From positions 1 to 64,000 of IMG/VR virus record IMGVR_UViG_3300031787_000103: 64,000 bases of DNA. One strand, written 5' to 3'. Under the pieces are notes generated by a model, which was given only the letters and a program-made list of their open reading frames with translations, searched no databases and was not told the DNA's origin. Shown one piece after another: positions 8,499 through 16,940 of this stretch; the first letter of the stretch is position 1, and each line of letters opens with the position of its first letter. The translations under genes and the position numbers were made by a program. The stretch is from a virus.

Positions 8499-9181
8499 AA
8501 AAAACAACAGGTGGTTTGCTTAAATTCAACAAGGAGGCGGTTCTTCGTGACTTCCTTTACGACTCAATTAAGTCTGCGATAGACAAAAAGGACAACAGCA
8601 TTATTCAACAAAGGGGACTTGAAGATTTGTTCTGCTTTATGGAGCGGACATCTAAAAATCCACTTGCAGAACTAAAGGTTTTTAAGGAGTTTGTAATACC
8701 TCATTATGGTGTTTGTGATGTCGTAGTAGTAAAAAACGATTTTCTGATTACAGGCAATGAAATACTTCCATACGAGCAGCAGGTGTCCATATACGCCATA
8801 GAAGTTAAAAATGATTACATTGAGCCTAAACACTACAATCAAATATTGAGATATGTAGTTGGTCTTTCCGATTCTTTTTCTTTTTACGAGATTAGGTCTT
8901 GTATAATTGGAACTGGAATGAAGGAGTCGCATTATCTGTGTACTGCTCTAAATCAGTTGTGGAGCGAATATGACGACTCAAAAAACATTCCACTCACATA
9001 TGAGGCATCGTTTGACTTGAACGGAGTTATGTTTAAGTTGCATGAAGGGTTTAGACCGTCTGCAATTCAAAACGAAGATGATTATTGGAGTTTTTGTATT
9101 GACCACTATCGCTCGATTGGGGCTATAAAGAACATTTCGGTTGAGGAAAAAGAAGAAATGCTAAAGACGTTAGAACAATGA
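8495..9181 (+). CDS. PD-(D/E)XK nuclease-like protein
   Basis: 228 residues. Asp75 in YGVCDVVVVKND and Glu103/Lys105 in YAIEVKND form the D...ExK core of PD-(D/E)XK nucleases, each on a predicted beta strand, with an upstream helix holding a Glu. Such proteins cleave or process DNA; in a replication operon it could be a structure-specific or exonuclease-type enzyme. The start ATG 8495 overlaps the preceding small frame, and the stop overlaps the next gene by four bases. The exact subfamily is not recognised. Confidence 0.6.
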   Translation: MKKTTGGLLKFNKEAVLRDFLYDSIKSAIDKKDNSIIQQRGLEDLFCFMERTSKNPLAELKVFKEFVIPHYGVCDVVVVKNDFLITGNEILPYEQQVSIYAIEVKNDYIEPKHYNQILRYVVGLSDSFSFYEIRSCIIGTGMKESHYLCTALNQLWSEYDDSKNIPLTYEASFDLNGVMFKLHEGFRPSAIQNEDDYWSFCIDHYRSIGAIKNISVEEKEEMLKTLEQ

Positions 9182-10122
9182 AGTACACAATCACAATTAA
9201 TCAACAGGCTTTGCACAAGATGGGATTGCTTGGTGAGGTCAAGGCTAACCACATGGCGGTACTTGAAGTTATCGCTCGGATGGTTTTTAGCAGAATGAAA
9301 AAGATGGTTGAAAACGACGTAGTGTACGTTGGGGTTAGCTACGAAACAATCGCCAACGAGATACCATTCTTTGAAATTAAGAAGGACAGAGTAAAGCAAA
9401 TTGTGCGTGAACTTGGCGACCTCGGTTTTCTTGTAAGATGGGAAAGAAACTCGGCTGAAAGAAGCATTTTCATAGGCTTAGGCCCTAAGTATCAGGAGTA
9501 TACAGGTATTATTGAGGGTGAAACCAAGGGGGCTTATTCAGGCGATAAGATTTTAGCGTCAAGGCGTCAAAATTTTGACGGTAATCAAGATACTTGTCAA
9601 GATACTCTTTCTAACTTAGAAAGTAATAATGTCTTGGTTGATGAATTTGTGGCGTACTTAAACCAAATCACAGGTAAAAAATGCAAGGTAATTGACCCTG
9701 TTCGCAAATCTTTCAAGGCTCGATTAAAGGAAGGTTACAGCTTGGAAGACATGAAAACGGCAACGCTGAATGCTTCAATGACTGAGTTTCATATCGAGCA
9801 CAAGTTTAGCTACATAACACCTGAGTTCATGCTTAGACCCGACAAACTTGAAAAGTTCCTAAACATCGACAAATCTCAGTTGAAGCGGAATATCGAAAAG
9901 GTGAAAATAGATTGTCCACCGGATAGTCGTGAAGAAAAGGCTCAAACTACTTACCTTGCGCTTTGGAAAGCAGGAGATGGGGATTGGTTACACCTTGACG
10001 ACAAAGAACTTGATTGGGTATGGCGCTTTCAAGGTTACGGCAAAACAGAAGGAGTTTACCCGCCGGAACAGAAACTCGTAGAATACCGTAAGTACACCAC
10101 AGAAGCACAACTGAATAAATGA
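9178..10122 (+). CDS. Replication protein with winged-helix N-terminus and phage conserved C-terminal domain
   Basis: 314 residues. The first 110 form a predicted winged helix (VSYETIANEI, KKDRVKQIVRELGDLGFLVRW), as in replication initiators and replisome organizers. A disordered linker follows. Residues about 155-240 (VDEFVAYLNQITGKKCKVID...RLKEGYSLEDMKTA...YITPEFMLRPDKLEKFLN) match the phage conserved C-terminal domain called Phg_2220_C, often found in such organizers. It sits directly before the primase-helicase gene (ATGA overlap), so it may load the helicase on the phage origin. That partnership is inferred. Confidence 0.7.
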   Translation: MKYTITINQQALHKMGLLGEVKANHMAVLEVIARMVFSRMKKMVENDVVYVGVSYETIANEIPFFEIKKDRVKQIVRELGDLGFLVRWERNSAERSIFIGLGPKYQEYTGIIEGETKGAYSGDKILASRRQNFDGNQDTCQDTLSNLESNNVLVDEFVAYLNQITGKKCKVIDPVRKSFKARLKEGYSLEDMKTATLNASMTEFHIEHKFSYITPEFMLRPDKLEKFLNIDKSQLKRNIEKVKIDCPPDSREEKAQTTYLALWKAGDGDWLHLDDKELDWVWRFQGYGKTEGVYPPEQKLVEYRKYTTEAQLNK

Positions 10123-12047
10123 ACGAAATCGCCGCAAAATACAGGTCGCTTGGGCTATCGGTTATGCCCATTGGAGAAAGTAAAAGGCCAATGGTGGCAT
10201 GGACTGAGGCGCAAAAAAGTATTGTGGAGTACGACTTTGACACGGCGCAATCGGTCGGTTTAATCTGCGGTGCGGTTAGCGGGAACTTAGAAGCCATAGA
10301 CTTCGACCTCAAATACGACCTATCGGGCGACCTAATGAAGCGTTACCGCAAAGAAGTAGAGGATATTTGCCCTGATCTTGTTAAAAGACTTCTGATTCAG
10401 AAAACCCCGTCCGGTGGTTATCACTTCATCTACCGCTGTGCAGTTATCGGTAAAAACACTAAACTTGCTCAACGCGAGGCAAATGAGGAGGAGAAGGCTA
10501 AGGGCGAAAGAGTTAAAGTGCTGATCGAAACTCGTGGCGAAGGAGGTTACATCGGTATCTATCCCTCGCAAGGGTACGAGCGGATTAACGGCAGCATAGA
10601 GGCTATTCCGATAATTTCAGAGCAAGAGAGAGAAGTGCTAATCGGAACTGCAATACGCTTTAACTCAGTGTTTAAGCACGTAGAACAGCATACCCCGCGA
10701 GAGTTTACAGGCACGGCAAAATCGCCTATCGAGGACTACAACGAAAGGGCTGACCCTATTTTACTTCTCGAAAGCTACGGTTGGAAGGTAGTTGGCACTA
10801 AGGGCCAAAAGGTTCACATGAGGAGACCGGGCGATACTTCGGCGCTAACGAGCGGTAATTGGGACATTGACAAGGGTTGGTTTTCGGTTTTTAGTACTTC
10901 AACTGAGTTTGAGCCGCAAAGAGCCTACAAGCCTTTTGATATTTACCACACCTTGACGAAGAATCGTAGCGTATCGGATAGTGTGCGTGAACTTGTTGCG
11001 ATGGGGTACGGTGAGAAGCGGGAGGTTGTGAAGAAAGAGGAGAAAGAGCCAATTCGCGCCGTGTCTATCGTGGAGTTAGACTATTTGGTAAGCCGCGAGG
11101 ACTTTCAGCAGGAGTTAGACGACTACGCCGCCGGACGACTTATACTTGGACGGTCAACGGGAATACATACTCTCGACCCCTATTTCCGCCTAAAGAAGTC
11201 CCATGTCAACATAGTGAACGGTTTTGACAACGTGGGAAAGACCACAATGCTACTTTACATCGCTCAACTATCATCCTGTCTGTACGGTGACAAATGGGGA
11301 ATGTTTATCGGTGAGAACACGGCTCGAAACTATATATCTACCCTACTACAACTCTACTACGGTGAGCGCGTTCAGCACATGAACAGCATGAAGATCAAGC
11401 AAGGTGTGGATAGGATTATGTCTCACTTTTTCTTTCTCAAAAGCGATAGGGTTTGGAACTATCAAGAGATATTGGAGGCGTCTGAGAACCTACGGGCCAA
11501 ACACGGTATATCGCAGTTCCTAATCGACCCGTGGAATAATTTGGCAACGGTCGGTGGTCAGAAAGTGAATAAGCACGACCACGATCATCAGGCTTTAACT
11601 GAGATAACGGTACACTCAAAGCAGACCGAAATGACTTACTTTATTAACACTCACTCGGTTACGGCAAGTTACCGCAACAAGGACGCTAATGGTAACTTAG
11701 AAGCCCCGAATAAGGGTGACACGGAGGGAGGAACAAAGTTCGCGTCAAAGGCGAGCGACTTCATGACATTCCATAGAAAGGTTCAGGACTCAACCGAGTT
11801 CCGGAAAATGGAGATTCACGTCCGAAAGGTTAAAGATACCGATACCGGAGGCCGACCGACACCTTTTGTTGAACCCGTGATACTCGAAATGCACGACGGT
11901 TGTAAGTATTTGGAGAGCACAGGCCGCGACCCAATGGCTGAGTGGCGAGGTAGGGATACGCAAGTCAAGATTACTGCAAACACCTCGTTTCTAAAGCCTA
12001 AGCCTTATGAGTTGCCTGAGGACGACCCGAATTATGTGCCGTTTTGA
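10119..12047 (+). CDS. Primase-helicase (prim-pol plus RecA-fold helicase)
   Basis: 642 residues. The N-terminal part carries the archaeo-eukaryotic prim-pol signatures: IDFD with metal-binding Asp61 and Asp63, and TPSGGYHF with the conserved His near 102. The C-terminal part is a RecA-fold ATPase: GFDNVGKTT (Walker A) near 367-375, FLIDPWN (Walker B) near 465, and INTHS near 505. This fusion primes and unwinds at the phage fork. The operon (SSB, nuclease, organizer, primase-helicase) contains no polymerase. Two dispersed-motif copies lie inside the gene in opposite orientations (11053 and 11318). Confidence 0.85.
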   Translation: MNEIAAKYRSLGLSVMPIGESKRPMVAWTEAQKSIVEYDFDTAQSVGLICGAVSGNLEAIDFDLKYDLSGDLMKRYRKEVEDICPDLVKRLLIQKTPSGGYHFIYRCAVIGKNTKLAQREANEEEKAKGERVKVLIETRGEGGYIGIYPSQGYERINGSIEAIPIISEQEREVLIGTAIRFNSVFKHVEQHTPREFTGTAKSPIEDYNERADPILLLESYGWKVVGTKGQKVHMRRPGDTSALTSGNWDIDKGWFSVFSTSTEFEPQRAYKPFDIYHTLTKNRSVSDSVRELVAMGYGEKREVVKKEEKEPIRAVSIVELDYLVSREDFQQELDDYAAGRLILGRSTGIHTLDPYFRLKKSHVNIVNGFDNVGKTTMLLYIAQLSSCLYGDKWGMFIGENTARNYISTLLQLYYGERVQHMNSMKIKQGVDRIMSHFFFLKSDRVWNYQEILEASENLRAKHGISQFLIDPWNNLATVGGQKVNKHDHDHQALTEITVHSKQTEMTYFINTHSVTASYRNKDANGNLEAPNKGDTEGGTKFASKASDFMTFHRKVQDSTEFRKMEIHVRKVKDTDTGGRPTPFVEPVILEMHDGCKYLESTGRDPMAEWRGRDTQVKITANTSFLKPKPYELPEDDPNYVPF

Positions 12048-12091
12048 TGTTAACCACCTGTTAAAAACCGAACACAACTTAAAAACACACT

Positions 12092-12099
12092 TAACTTTG
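12092..12099 (+). promoter_or_regulatory. -7 box in front of the 12.1-15.9 kb operon
   Basis: TAACTTTG is followed by five bases (GCGGT) and ATG 12105, predicting a leaderless message. Confidence 0.5.
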
Positions 12100-12104
12100 G
12101 CGGT

Positions 12105-12305
12105 ATGACAACGATTGAATTTATTGGATTGTGAATTGGATGCGGGCTTTTGGGTCTTTTTGGCTTTTGGCTTTGCGACAGATTCCTACACGGGTTTAGT
12201 GTTTGGAACGATATGCCGTTGTGGTGGTTTTTAGGGGTTATCATTATAGGGCCAACGGCAATAGGAAAAGCAATAGTTTACGCGTTAAACAACCATAAAA
12301 AATGA
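12105..12305 (+). pseudogene. Small membrane protein gene interrupted by an in-frame TGA
   Basis: A 66-codon frame starts at ATG 12105, meets TGA at codon 10 (12132-12134), and then stays open to the TGA at 12303-12305 that overlaps the next ATG. The region after the stop encodes two hydrophobic segments (IGCGLLGLFGFWL and WWFLGVIIIG), which makes random openness unlikely. The first five codons (ATGACAACGATTGAA) are identical to those of the next gene, so the two are probably duplicates. A TGG at codon 10 would restore a Trp, but TGA is an ordinary stop elsewhere here. It could be a recent nonsense mutation, readthrough, or restart at an internal codon. Confidence 0.5.
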
Positions 12306-12703
12306 CAACGATTGAACTCATAGCATATTGGCTGCTGTTTAGCGCGGGATGCGGTGCTTTTGAAGCATTGCTATTTCACCTTGCTAATCCGGTCAAGACA
12401 GACCTTTTCAATCAGAAGTACGGCGATATTCACGGGTATTTTACGATATTTCGAGCCGTGGGATTTCTGCCTATCCTTTTTACCGGATGGGGTGTTGTGG
12501 GATTATTGTTTGCTGTGCTGACGTTCCCTTTAATCCACGACGGAATGTATTACGAAGTCAGACATTTGCTCGACGAAAGGCTTTACGAATGTGGCTTTTG
12601 GTCAAACGAATCAAAAGACACCACGGCGAAAATATCGCTCACGTTGGAAGAACGCATATTCACTTTTGTAGGAGGCTTTGGGCTTCTGCTATTAACGCTA
12701 TGA
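12302..12703 (+). CDS. Hypothetical membrane protein
   Basis: 133 residues with about four hydrophobic segments (residues 5-25, 48-75, and the C-terminal FVGGFGLLLLTL). It is coupled to both neighbours by ATGA overlaps and begins with the same five codons as the interrupted gene upstream. A dispersed-motif copy (TTCGAGCCGTG, 12450-12460) lies inside. No family recognised. Confidence 0.65.
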   Translation: MTTIELIAYWLLFSAGCGAFEALLFHLANPVKTDLFNQKYGDIHGYFTIFRAVGFLPILFTGWGVVGLLFAVLTFPLIHDGMYYEVRHLLDERLYECGFWSNESKDTTAKISLTLEERIFTFVGGFGLLLLTL

Positions 12704-12831
12704 CAACATACATAAACATACAAACGAAAGAACGGTACGACTCTTTGCTAAAAAGCGGAATGTTTTGGGAATTTCACCCTGAGTTAACGGGTGATTGGGA
12801 AAAGGATAAGGAGGTAATACTTACGAAATGA
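12700..12831 (+). CDS. Hypothetical 43-residue protein
   Basis: ATG 12700 overlaps the stop of the membrane protein gene, and the frame's own stop overlaps the next ATG. The protein is acidic with several Trp/Phe (SGMFWEFHPELTGDWEKD). Tight overlaps on both sides support it as a gene; function unknown. Confidence 0.6.
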   Translation: MTTYINIQTKERYDSLLKSGMFWEFHPELTGDWEKDKEVILTK

Positions 12832-13475
12832 AAACAACAGGACAAAACGTAATTGTACGGCTTGACAAAGGGGTCGTAAGGGATGAGATTAGGTTCGGTG
12901 AAGGAACACTGAAACTCATGAGTCCCGATATGGAAAGCAAGATGAAAAACGGGGCAAAGTCAGGAGAAGTCGTCGCAGTAGGCACGGCTCAATCGCTTGA
13001 CTCGTTTCGCAGGGGAGGAAACTCTTTCGGTGTATTGGACAATTTTGCAGTCAATGTGGGCCATAGAGTTCATTTTAAGTACCTTGCAATAGGGGCGTAT
13101 CTTGACCATTTGGCTAACCCTGTAAATGTCAACCCCGGCAATGTGTTCGAGATTGAAGGCGAACTTTATGCCTCGTTCAACTACGGATTCATTTTCCTCA
13201 ACGAAACCACAAACAAGTGCCTTAACGGGTATGTGATCGGTGAGGTTATCAAGGAGGAGGTAAGTACGATTATCACCGTGCCTAACCGTGTGGAAACGAA
13301 TCAAATGATAGTATCATACGATAGCCCAAAAGCCTTATTCTACCGTGGCGATGGGTTAGAGGTTAAGGAGGGAGACATAGTTGAGTTCCGTGGCGACCAC
13401 ATTCCTTTCGACGCCCCGCTTTTCAACGACAAGTTAGTAGTAATCCAACAAAACCAAATTTTCGATAAAAAATGA
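12828..13475 (+). CDS. Possible GroES-like co-chaperonin
   Basis: 215 residues, all-beta in appearance. The first part (NVIVRLDKG..., SGEVVAVGTA..., VNVGHRVHFKY) follows the GroES order of an initial strand, a flexible loop, GEVVAVG and VGDRVLF. The second part repeats the idea (LEVKEGDIVEFRGDHIPFDAPL). It would fit a diverged phage co-chaperonin of the T4 gp31 kind that helps fold the capsid protein. The resemblance is by pattern only, and the protein is about twice the length of GroES. Confidence 0.4.
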   Translation: MKTTGQNVIVRLDKGVVRDEIRFGEGTLKLMSPDMESKMKNGAKSGEVVAVGTAQSLDSFRRGGNSFGVLDNFAVNVGHRVHFKYLAIGAYLDHLANPVNVNPGNVFEIEGELYASFNYGFIFLNETTNKCLNGYVIGEVIKEEVSTIITVPNRVETNQMIVSYDSPKALFYRGDGLEVKEGDIVEFRGDHIPFDAPLFNDKLVVIQQNQIFDKK

Positions 13476-13564
13476 CAGCAGGACAAGTTATGATTGCGAT
13501 AAGAGCCGCAGTGCTTGCGGCGCTTATTTGGATTGTTTTTTGTTTTTTCATGGGAAGTCAATAG
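13472..13564 (+). CDS. Hypothetical 30-residue single-pass membrane peptide
   Basis: ATG 13472 overlaps the previous stop (ATGA). Residues about 6-27 form one transmembrane helix (IRAAVLAALIWIVFCFF). It ends 3 bp before the next gene. Very short, but its placement in a fully overlapping operon supports it. Confidence 0.5.
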   Translation: MTAGQVMIAIRAAVLAALIWIVFCFFMGSQ

Positions 13565-13567
13565 TCC

Positions 13568-13738
13568 GTGGAAGCAGAAAACGTAGAGGTAACGCTAACA
13601 AACGAAGACCTTAATCTTCTGATTATTCACTCGTTTAGGAGTGGATATTTAAGCGGGGCAGCGCAAGAAGACCCCGACAGCGCTCTTTACGAGGTTACAA
13701 ATCACTACAAACCATTTATTAATCTTTTGAAGAAATGA
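13568..13738 (+). CDS. Hypothetical 56-residue protein
   Basis: GTG 13568 starts 3 bp after the preceding stop, and the TGA overlaps the next ATG. Acidic, helical (LTNEDLNLLIIHSFRSGYL). Unrecognised. Confidence 0.55.
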   Translation: MEAENVEVTLTNEDLNLLIIHSFRSGYLSGAAQEDPDSALYEVTNHYKPFINLLKK

Positions 13739-14037
13739 GCAAACAGTACGAAATTGACAGTTTTGAGAAACTGTGCAACGTGGTGAACAATGAGAACGTA
13801 GACAGGCTTGCGGTTGACTTAGCGCAATGGCTATTGGTGTACGCAAATACAGTGGAGTCAATCCGCGAAAGTTACCCTGAACTAACTAAAGACAAGCTAA
13901 ACACCCAAATTGCAAAAGGGGCTTTTGTTTGGGTTGACGACGGTAAAAACGACCTACTTGGCGTACAAGTGACAAATGAAGCAACCGGAGAAGTAACTAA
14001 AATTGACTACACGAAAGATGAACAAGAAGAAGAATAA
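13735..14037 (+). CDS. Hypothetical acidic protein
   Basis: 100 residues, largely helical, ending in a very acidic tail (YTKDEQEEE). The last 20 bp overlap the start of the DnaA-IV-like gene. No recognised domain. Confidence 0.6.
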   Translation: MSKQYEIDSFEKLCNVVNNENVDRLAVDLAQWLLVYANTVESIRESYPELTKDKLNTQIAKGAFVWVDDGKNDLLGVQVTNEATGEVTKIDYTKDEQEEE

Positions 14038-14560
14038 AGCATACCTTTTGACGCTTGCAGAGAGGGTTAAAAACGGCGAGAAACTTAGCCCTGAGCAGCG
14101 TCACATTTTCCTGTCAAACAACACCGTTGTCCGTAACGAAGTGAGGGGAAGGATACCAATGAACATTGACGCTTGGTTTGAACTTGCTGACAAGGCCACT
14201 CAAAAGACATTTGGGGTTACCTTGAGCGAGGCTTGCCGTAAGACAAGGGTTCGTGACTATACCGATATTCGTAAAATCGTTATGCACACGGCTTATTTTG
14301 CAGGATACCCCTCACATGGGATAGGTCAAAGAATGGGCAAACGTGACCACGCAACGGTACTTCACGGTCGCAGAATGTACGAACAGCACGTCGAAACCGA
14401 TAGTCATTTTAAGGCAATAGCCCGCGCATTTGTTGAAAACATCGTTGAACTTGAGGCTCATGTTGGGGCTTACTCATTATCTTTGCTCGGATTAGACAAA
14501 GAATATGAGCTTGAACCGCTTACTGAAATACATTCAAAAAGAACAGCAAGAGTCGTTTAA
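14018..14560 (+). CDS. DnaA domain IV-like DNA-binding protein
   Basis: 180 residues. The signature HGIGQRMGKRDHATVLHGRRMYEQH near residues 95-120 closely follows the DnaA domain IV motif (xIGxxFGxRDHSTVxHA), whose helix-turn-helix reads DnaA boxes. Upstream, RVRDYTDIRKIVMHTAYFAG matches the preceding helix (RxxVxARxIAMYL). No AAA+ domain is present, so it is not a full initiator. It may mark an origin, or bind host DnaA sites. It overlaps a second protein of the same type (14505-14933) by 56 bp. Confidence 0.6.
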   Translation: MNKKKNKAYLLTLAERVKNGEKLSPEQRHIFLSNNTVVRNEVRGRIPMNIDAWFELADKATQKTFGVTLSEACRKTRVRDYTDIRKIVMHTAYFAGYPSHGIGQRMGKRDHATVLHGRRMYEQHVETDSHFKAIARAFVENIVELEAHVGAYSLSLLGLDKEYELEPLTEIHSKRTARVV

Positions 14561-14933
14561 GGCCGACTTTTTTGACTTTTTAGCCTCGTTCTCCGACAAC
14601 AAAGTAGCGTTTATTGACAAGGGACGGTACGCCGACGATGTGATAGACGCTTGTGCTCAGGCTTACGAGGTCAACGCAAGCGATATTCGGGACAACAAAA
14701 AGAGGTCACGACAGATCAACAGCGCAAAACTTCATGCCGCGTTTTTTATGAGCAAGGTTGACCGTGAGGACGCTTGGAGTGCCGATAGACTTGGTGTGAC
14801 AAGGGGCACTTTTCTGTACCGGATGCGGCAATTTGCTAATCTTTTTGAGACCGAACAGGTTTTTAGGTCTTACTACTCAAAGATTGTGTTTATCCTCAAA
14901 GAGAGGGGTTACGGCTTTGAGTTTCCAAATTAA
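14505..14933 (+). CDS. Second DnaA domain IV-like protein
   Basis: 142 residues. VNASDIRDNKKRSRQINSAK followed by LHAAFFMSKVDRE and then WSADRLGVTRGTFLYRMRQF parallels the DnaA domain IV order: basic loop, helix, then the RDHSTV-like recognition helix, here changed to TRGTFLYR. The last helix is diverged, so its DNA site may differ from a DnaA box. Next to another DnaA-IV-like gene this suggests duplication. The assignment is weaker than for its neighbour. Confidence 0.5.
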   Translation: MSLNRLLKYIQKEQQESFKADFFDFLASFSDNKVAFIDKGRYADDVIDACAQAYEVNASDIRDNKKRSRQINSAKLHAAFFMSKVDREDAWSADRLGVTRGTFLYRMRQFANLFETEQVFRSYYSKIVFILKERGYGFEFPN

Positions 14934-14939
14934 GAAACA

Positions 14940-15059
14940 ATGGAAGAAAAGGTCAATATTCTATCCGAGTTGTTCCTAATGGTCGTGGACAACTCCGAGG
15001 ACAAACCGCGATTTAAGGAACTTGTTGAACGGCTTAAAACGCTGTGCAATGAAGATTAA
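14940..15059 (+). CDS. Hypothetical 39-residue protein
   Basis: ATG 14940, seven bases after the previous stop; its end overlaps the glycosyltransferase-like gene by 11 bp. The frame is an amphipathic helical peptide. Small, so only context supports it. Confidence 0.45.
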   Translation: MEEKVNILSELFLMVVDNSEDKPRFKELVERLKTLCNED

Positions 15060-15879
15060 AGTCCTAACCGCACTTTGGGGCAGAACTGAGATAACCCACC
15101 TTTTCGCGCTTGGTATTCAGAGGTTAAAGACTGAGTTTGACCTATCCGTAACCGCAACGGTCAGCACCGAGGAAGATGAGGCCATTGCGCTATACCACGG
15201 ATTTAAGCCTGTTTTTTGTGATAATCAACCTTTGGGCAATAAGTGGAACGAAGGGTATAGGTCAGTTAAGGACGAAGATTGGGATGCGCTACTGATTATG
15301 GGTAGCGATGATCTGATTTCCAATGAGTCCTTGTCCGCACTTGTAAACTCAAAGAAGCCTCACGTTGGCTTTAACTCCCTTATTTTCTTAGATAGCAAAA
15401 CGGGTCAGTCGTATAAGATGCAGTACGCCACGGGCCGATTGATAGGCGCAGGGCGGTTATTACTCCGATACGCCTGTGAGCAAGTTGACTCTTTATGCAA
15501 GGTTCAAATCATAAATACCGAGGAAAATGAGTACTTAACCGTCAAGCAGAAAATGCGAATGACGGCCACGAAAGCGTCGGCAGAGTTCATGCAAAAGGCC
15601 AAAATGTGTCGGATAGACGATGTTTTTCCAACCGGATTATGGGGTTCAGACCTAAATAAAGCCCTTGATAACAGCCTTGAAAATAGGTTCTCGATATTTG
15701 GCTACCCACCCGTTGCAATAGACTTCTTAGACGGCCTTGTGGACGTTAAAAGCGACACCAATATGTGGAAGATTGAGGACTTTGAAAGCCGTTCTCAGCC
15801 CTTCGAGTTTTCTAATCTTAATTGGCTGTCTCCCGCAGAGGTAAGCTATCTGTCGCAGTTGCGTAAAAGTACGAGTTAG
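15049..15879 (+). CDS. Glycosyltransferase-like protein (GT-A type)
   Basis: 276 residues. It starts with a Rossmann-like strand (KIKVLTALWGRTEITHLFALGI) and carries IMGSDDLIS near residue 87, a DxD-like metal and nucleotide-sugar site of GT-A family-2 glycosyltransferases. It could modify phage DNA, a virion protein or host surface sugars. The end overlaps the convergent gene 15818-16450 by 62 bp on the opposite strand. The call rests on the N-terminal fold pattern and the DD motif. Confidence 0.55.
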   Translation: MKIKVLTALWGRTEITHLFALGIQRLKTEFDLSVTATVSTEEDEAIALYHGFKPVFCDNQPLGNKWNEGYRSVKDEDWDALLIMGSDDLISNESLSALVNSKKPHVGFNSLIFLDSKTGQSYKMQYATGRLIGAGRLLLRYACEQVDSLCKVQIINTEENEYLTVKQKMRMTATKASAEFMQKAKMCRIDDVFPTGLWGSDLNKALDNSLENRFSIFGYPPVAIDFLDGLVDVKSDTNMWKIEDFESRSQPFEFSNLNWLSPAEVSYLSQLRKSTS

Positions 15880-16450
15880 TCTGCTCAGATACCCACCGAG
15901 CCATGCGCTCAACTGACGGGTGTTCGGTATCAACCTTCCAATCCTTTGCAGAGCCTTCTGATACCACAAAGTTCGGGTCATACCACTTTAGAATACGATT
16001 GTTTGGCTGTGCGAGAAGATAACCGTCCTCAGCCACAAGCACATGGGCGCATTTGTAGTCCGTAGGTTCTTCTGAATAGGCGTTGTCATACCAATCCACC
16101 GTAAATAGGTAATTGGCTTTAACTACCTGCCCGTTCTTTAGCTTAACGTCACAGGAGCGACCTTTCAGGTAGTCAAATGTAACAACCTCGGCATTGTGGC
16201 TAAAGCAGTTCCATAGCTGTTTGTAGTCGGCCTCGATGTCGGAAGAAGGTAAAGATAAATATACCTCAGATAGTGGCACTCTTGACCTAACAGCCCCGTA
16301 ATCCGTTACAATATGAAACGAGATCATCCGGTCGTCGTATGATTGCAGTCCAAAGGCGTAGCATGATTCAAAAGAACCGCTATCCTTTTGGTCTTTGGTA
16401 AACCACGACTTTCGTACAAAACACTTGAAATTAGGAATGTTGTGGTTCAT
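15818..16450 (-). CDS. Hypothetical protein
   Basis: 210 residues, beta-rich, with several Trp/Tyr/Asp clusters (FTVDWYDNAYSEEP, ILKWYDPNFV). It is the last gene of a four-gene minus-strand operon and its 3' end overlaps the glycosyltransferase-like gene by 62 bp. No recognised family. Confidence 0.6.
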   Translation of the reverse strand: MNHNIPNFKCFVRKSWFTKDQKDSGSFESCYAFGLQSYDDRMISFHIVTDYGAVRSRVPLSEVYLSLPSSDIEADYKQLWNCFSHNAEVVTFDYLKGRSCDVKLKNGQVVKANYLFTVDWYDNAYSEEPTDYKCAHVLVAEDGYLLAQPNNRILKWYDPNFVVSEGSAKDWKVDTEHPSVERMARWVSEQTNSYFYATATDSLPLRETAN

Positions 16451-16784
16451 CTTCTTGGAGTTTAATCTTTCCCTCTTGAAAAGCCTTCATCACGACAAAA
16501 AGTTCGGGCCACTTTTCGACCGGAGTTTCTACAATAACCTCCGTCATTTCACCTGCGGCTTTGACCATTGTGTTGTAATACTCATCCATTTCAGGTAGTG
16601 CGTAGACAAGTTTATACATTGGTTTGCAGTCGTTTTCAAGCGCTTCCAAAGTGTCGTTAATGCCTTTTTTAAGCCTCCGACGAATAACGTCTTTGTACTT
16701 TGATACCTTGACACCATCTACGGCGTCGGCAAATAGGTTTCCCGCAACAAGCAGGTTTAGGAATTGATGCCCTTCATGTTTCAT
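16431..16784 (-). CDS. Hypothetical helical protein
   Basis: 117 residues, helical, with a basic patch (KYKDVIRRRLKKGIND). It overlaps the next gene by 20 bp and starts four bases after the previous stop. Function unknown. Confidence 0.6.
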   Translation of the reverse strand: MKHEGHQFLNLLVAGNLFADAVDGVKVSKYKDVIRRRLKKGINDTLEALENDCKPMYKLVYALPEMDEYYNTMVKAAGEMTEVIVETPVEKWPELFVVMKAFQEGKIKLQEDEPQHS

Positions 16785-16787
16785 ATC

Positions 16788-16940
16788 TTAATCGTCGATT
16801 TCAAATTCATCTAAATATCCAATCTCCCAATCAATGTAGTGTTGGGTTTCGGGGTTGTACGGGTTAATTGCAATTTTACCCGTTCTCATTTCCGTCATTG
16901 CGGCTTCTCGACCTTGACGGTAAGCAAGTGTCTTTTTCAA
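16788..16940 (-). CDS. Hypothetical 50-residue protein, probable TTG start
   Basis: The frame begins with TTG 16940, which overlaps the previous stop (TTGA); ATG codons follow 14 and 17 codons later. It has a basic N-terminal half and an acidic C-terminus (YLDEFEIDD). Unrecognised. Confidence 0.5.
   Translation of the reverse strand: MKKTLAYRQGREAAMTEMRTGKIAINPYNPETQHYIDWEIGYLDEFEIDD

Noticed and set aside
12105-12305. Genome-wide recoding of TGA as Trp
   Set aside because: Many overlapping ATGA junctions and clean gene ends depend on TGA as a stop; only one gene shows an internal TGA.
13753-15060. Dense overlaps as sign of frameshifts
   Set aside because: Each overlap is a clean ATGA or short overlap with an intact frame on either side.
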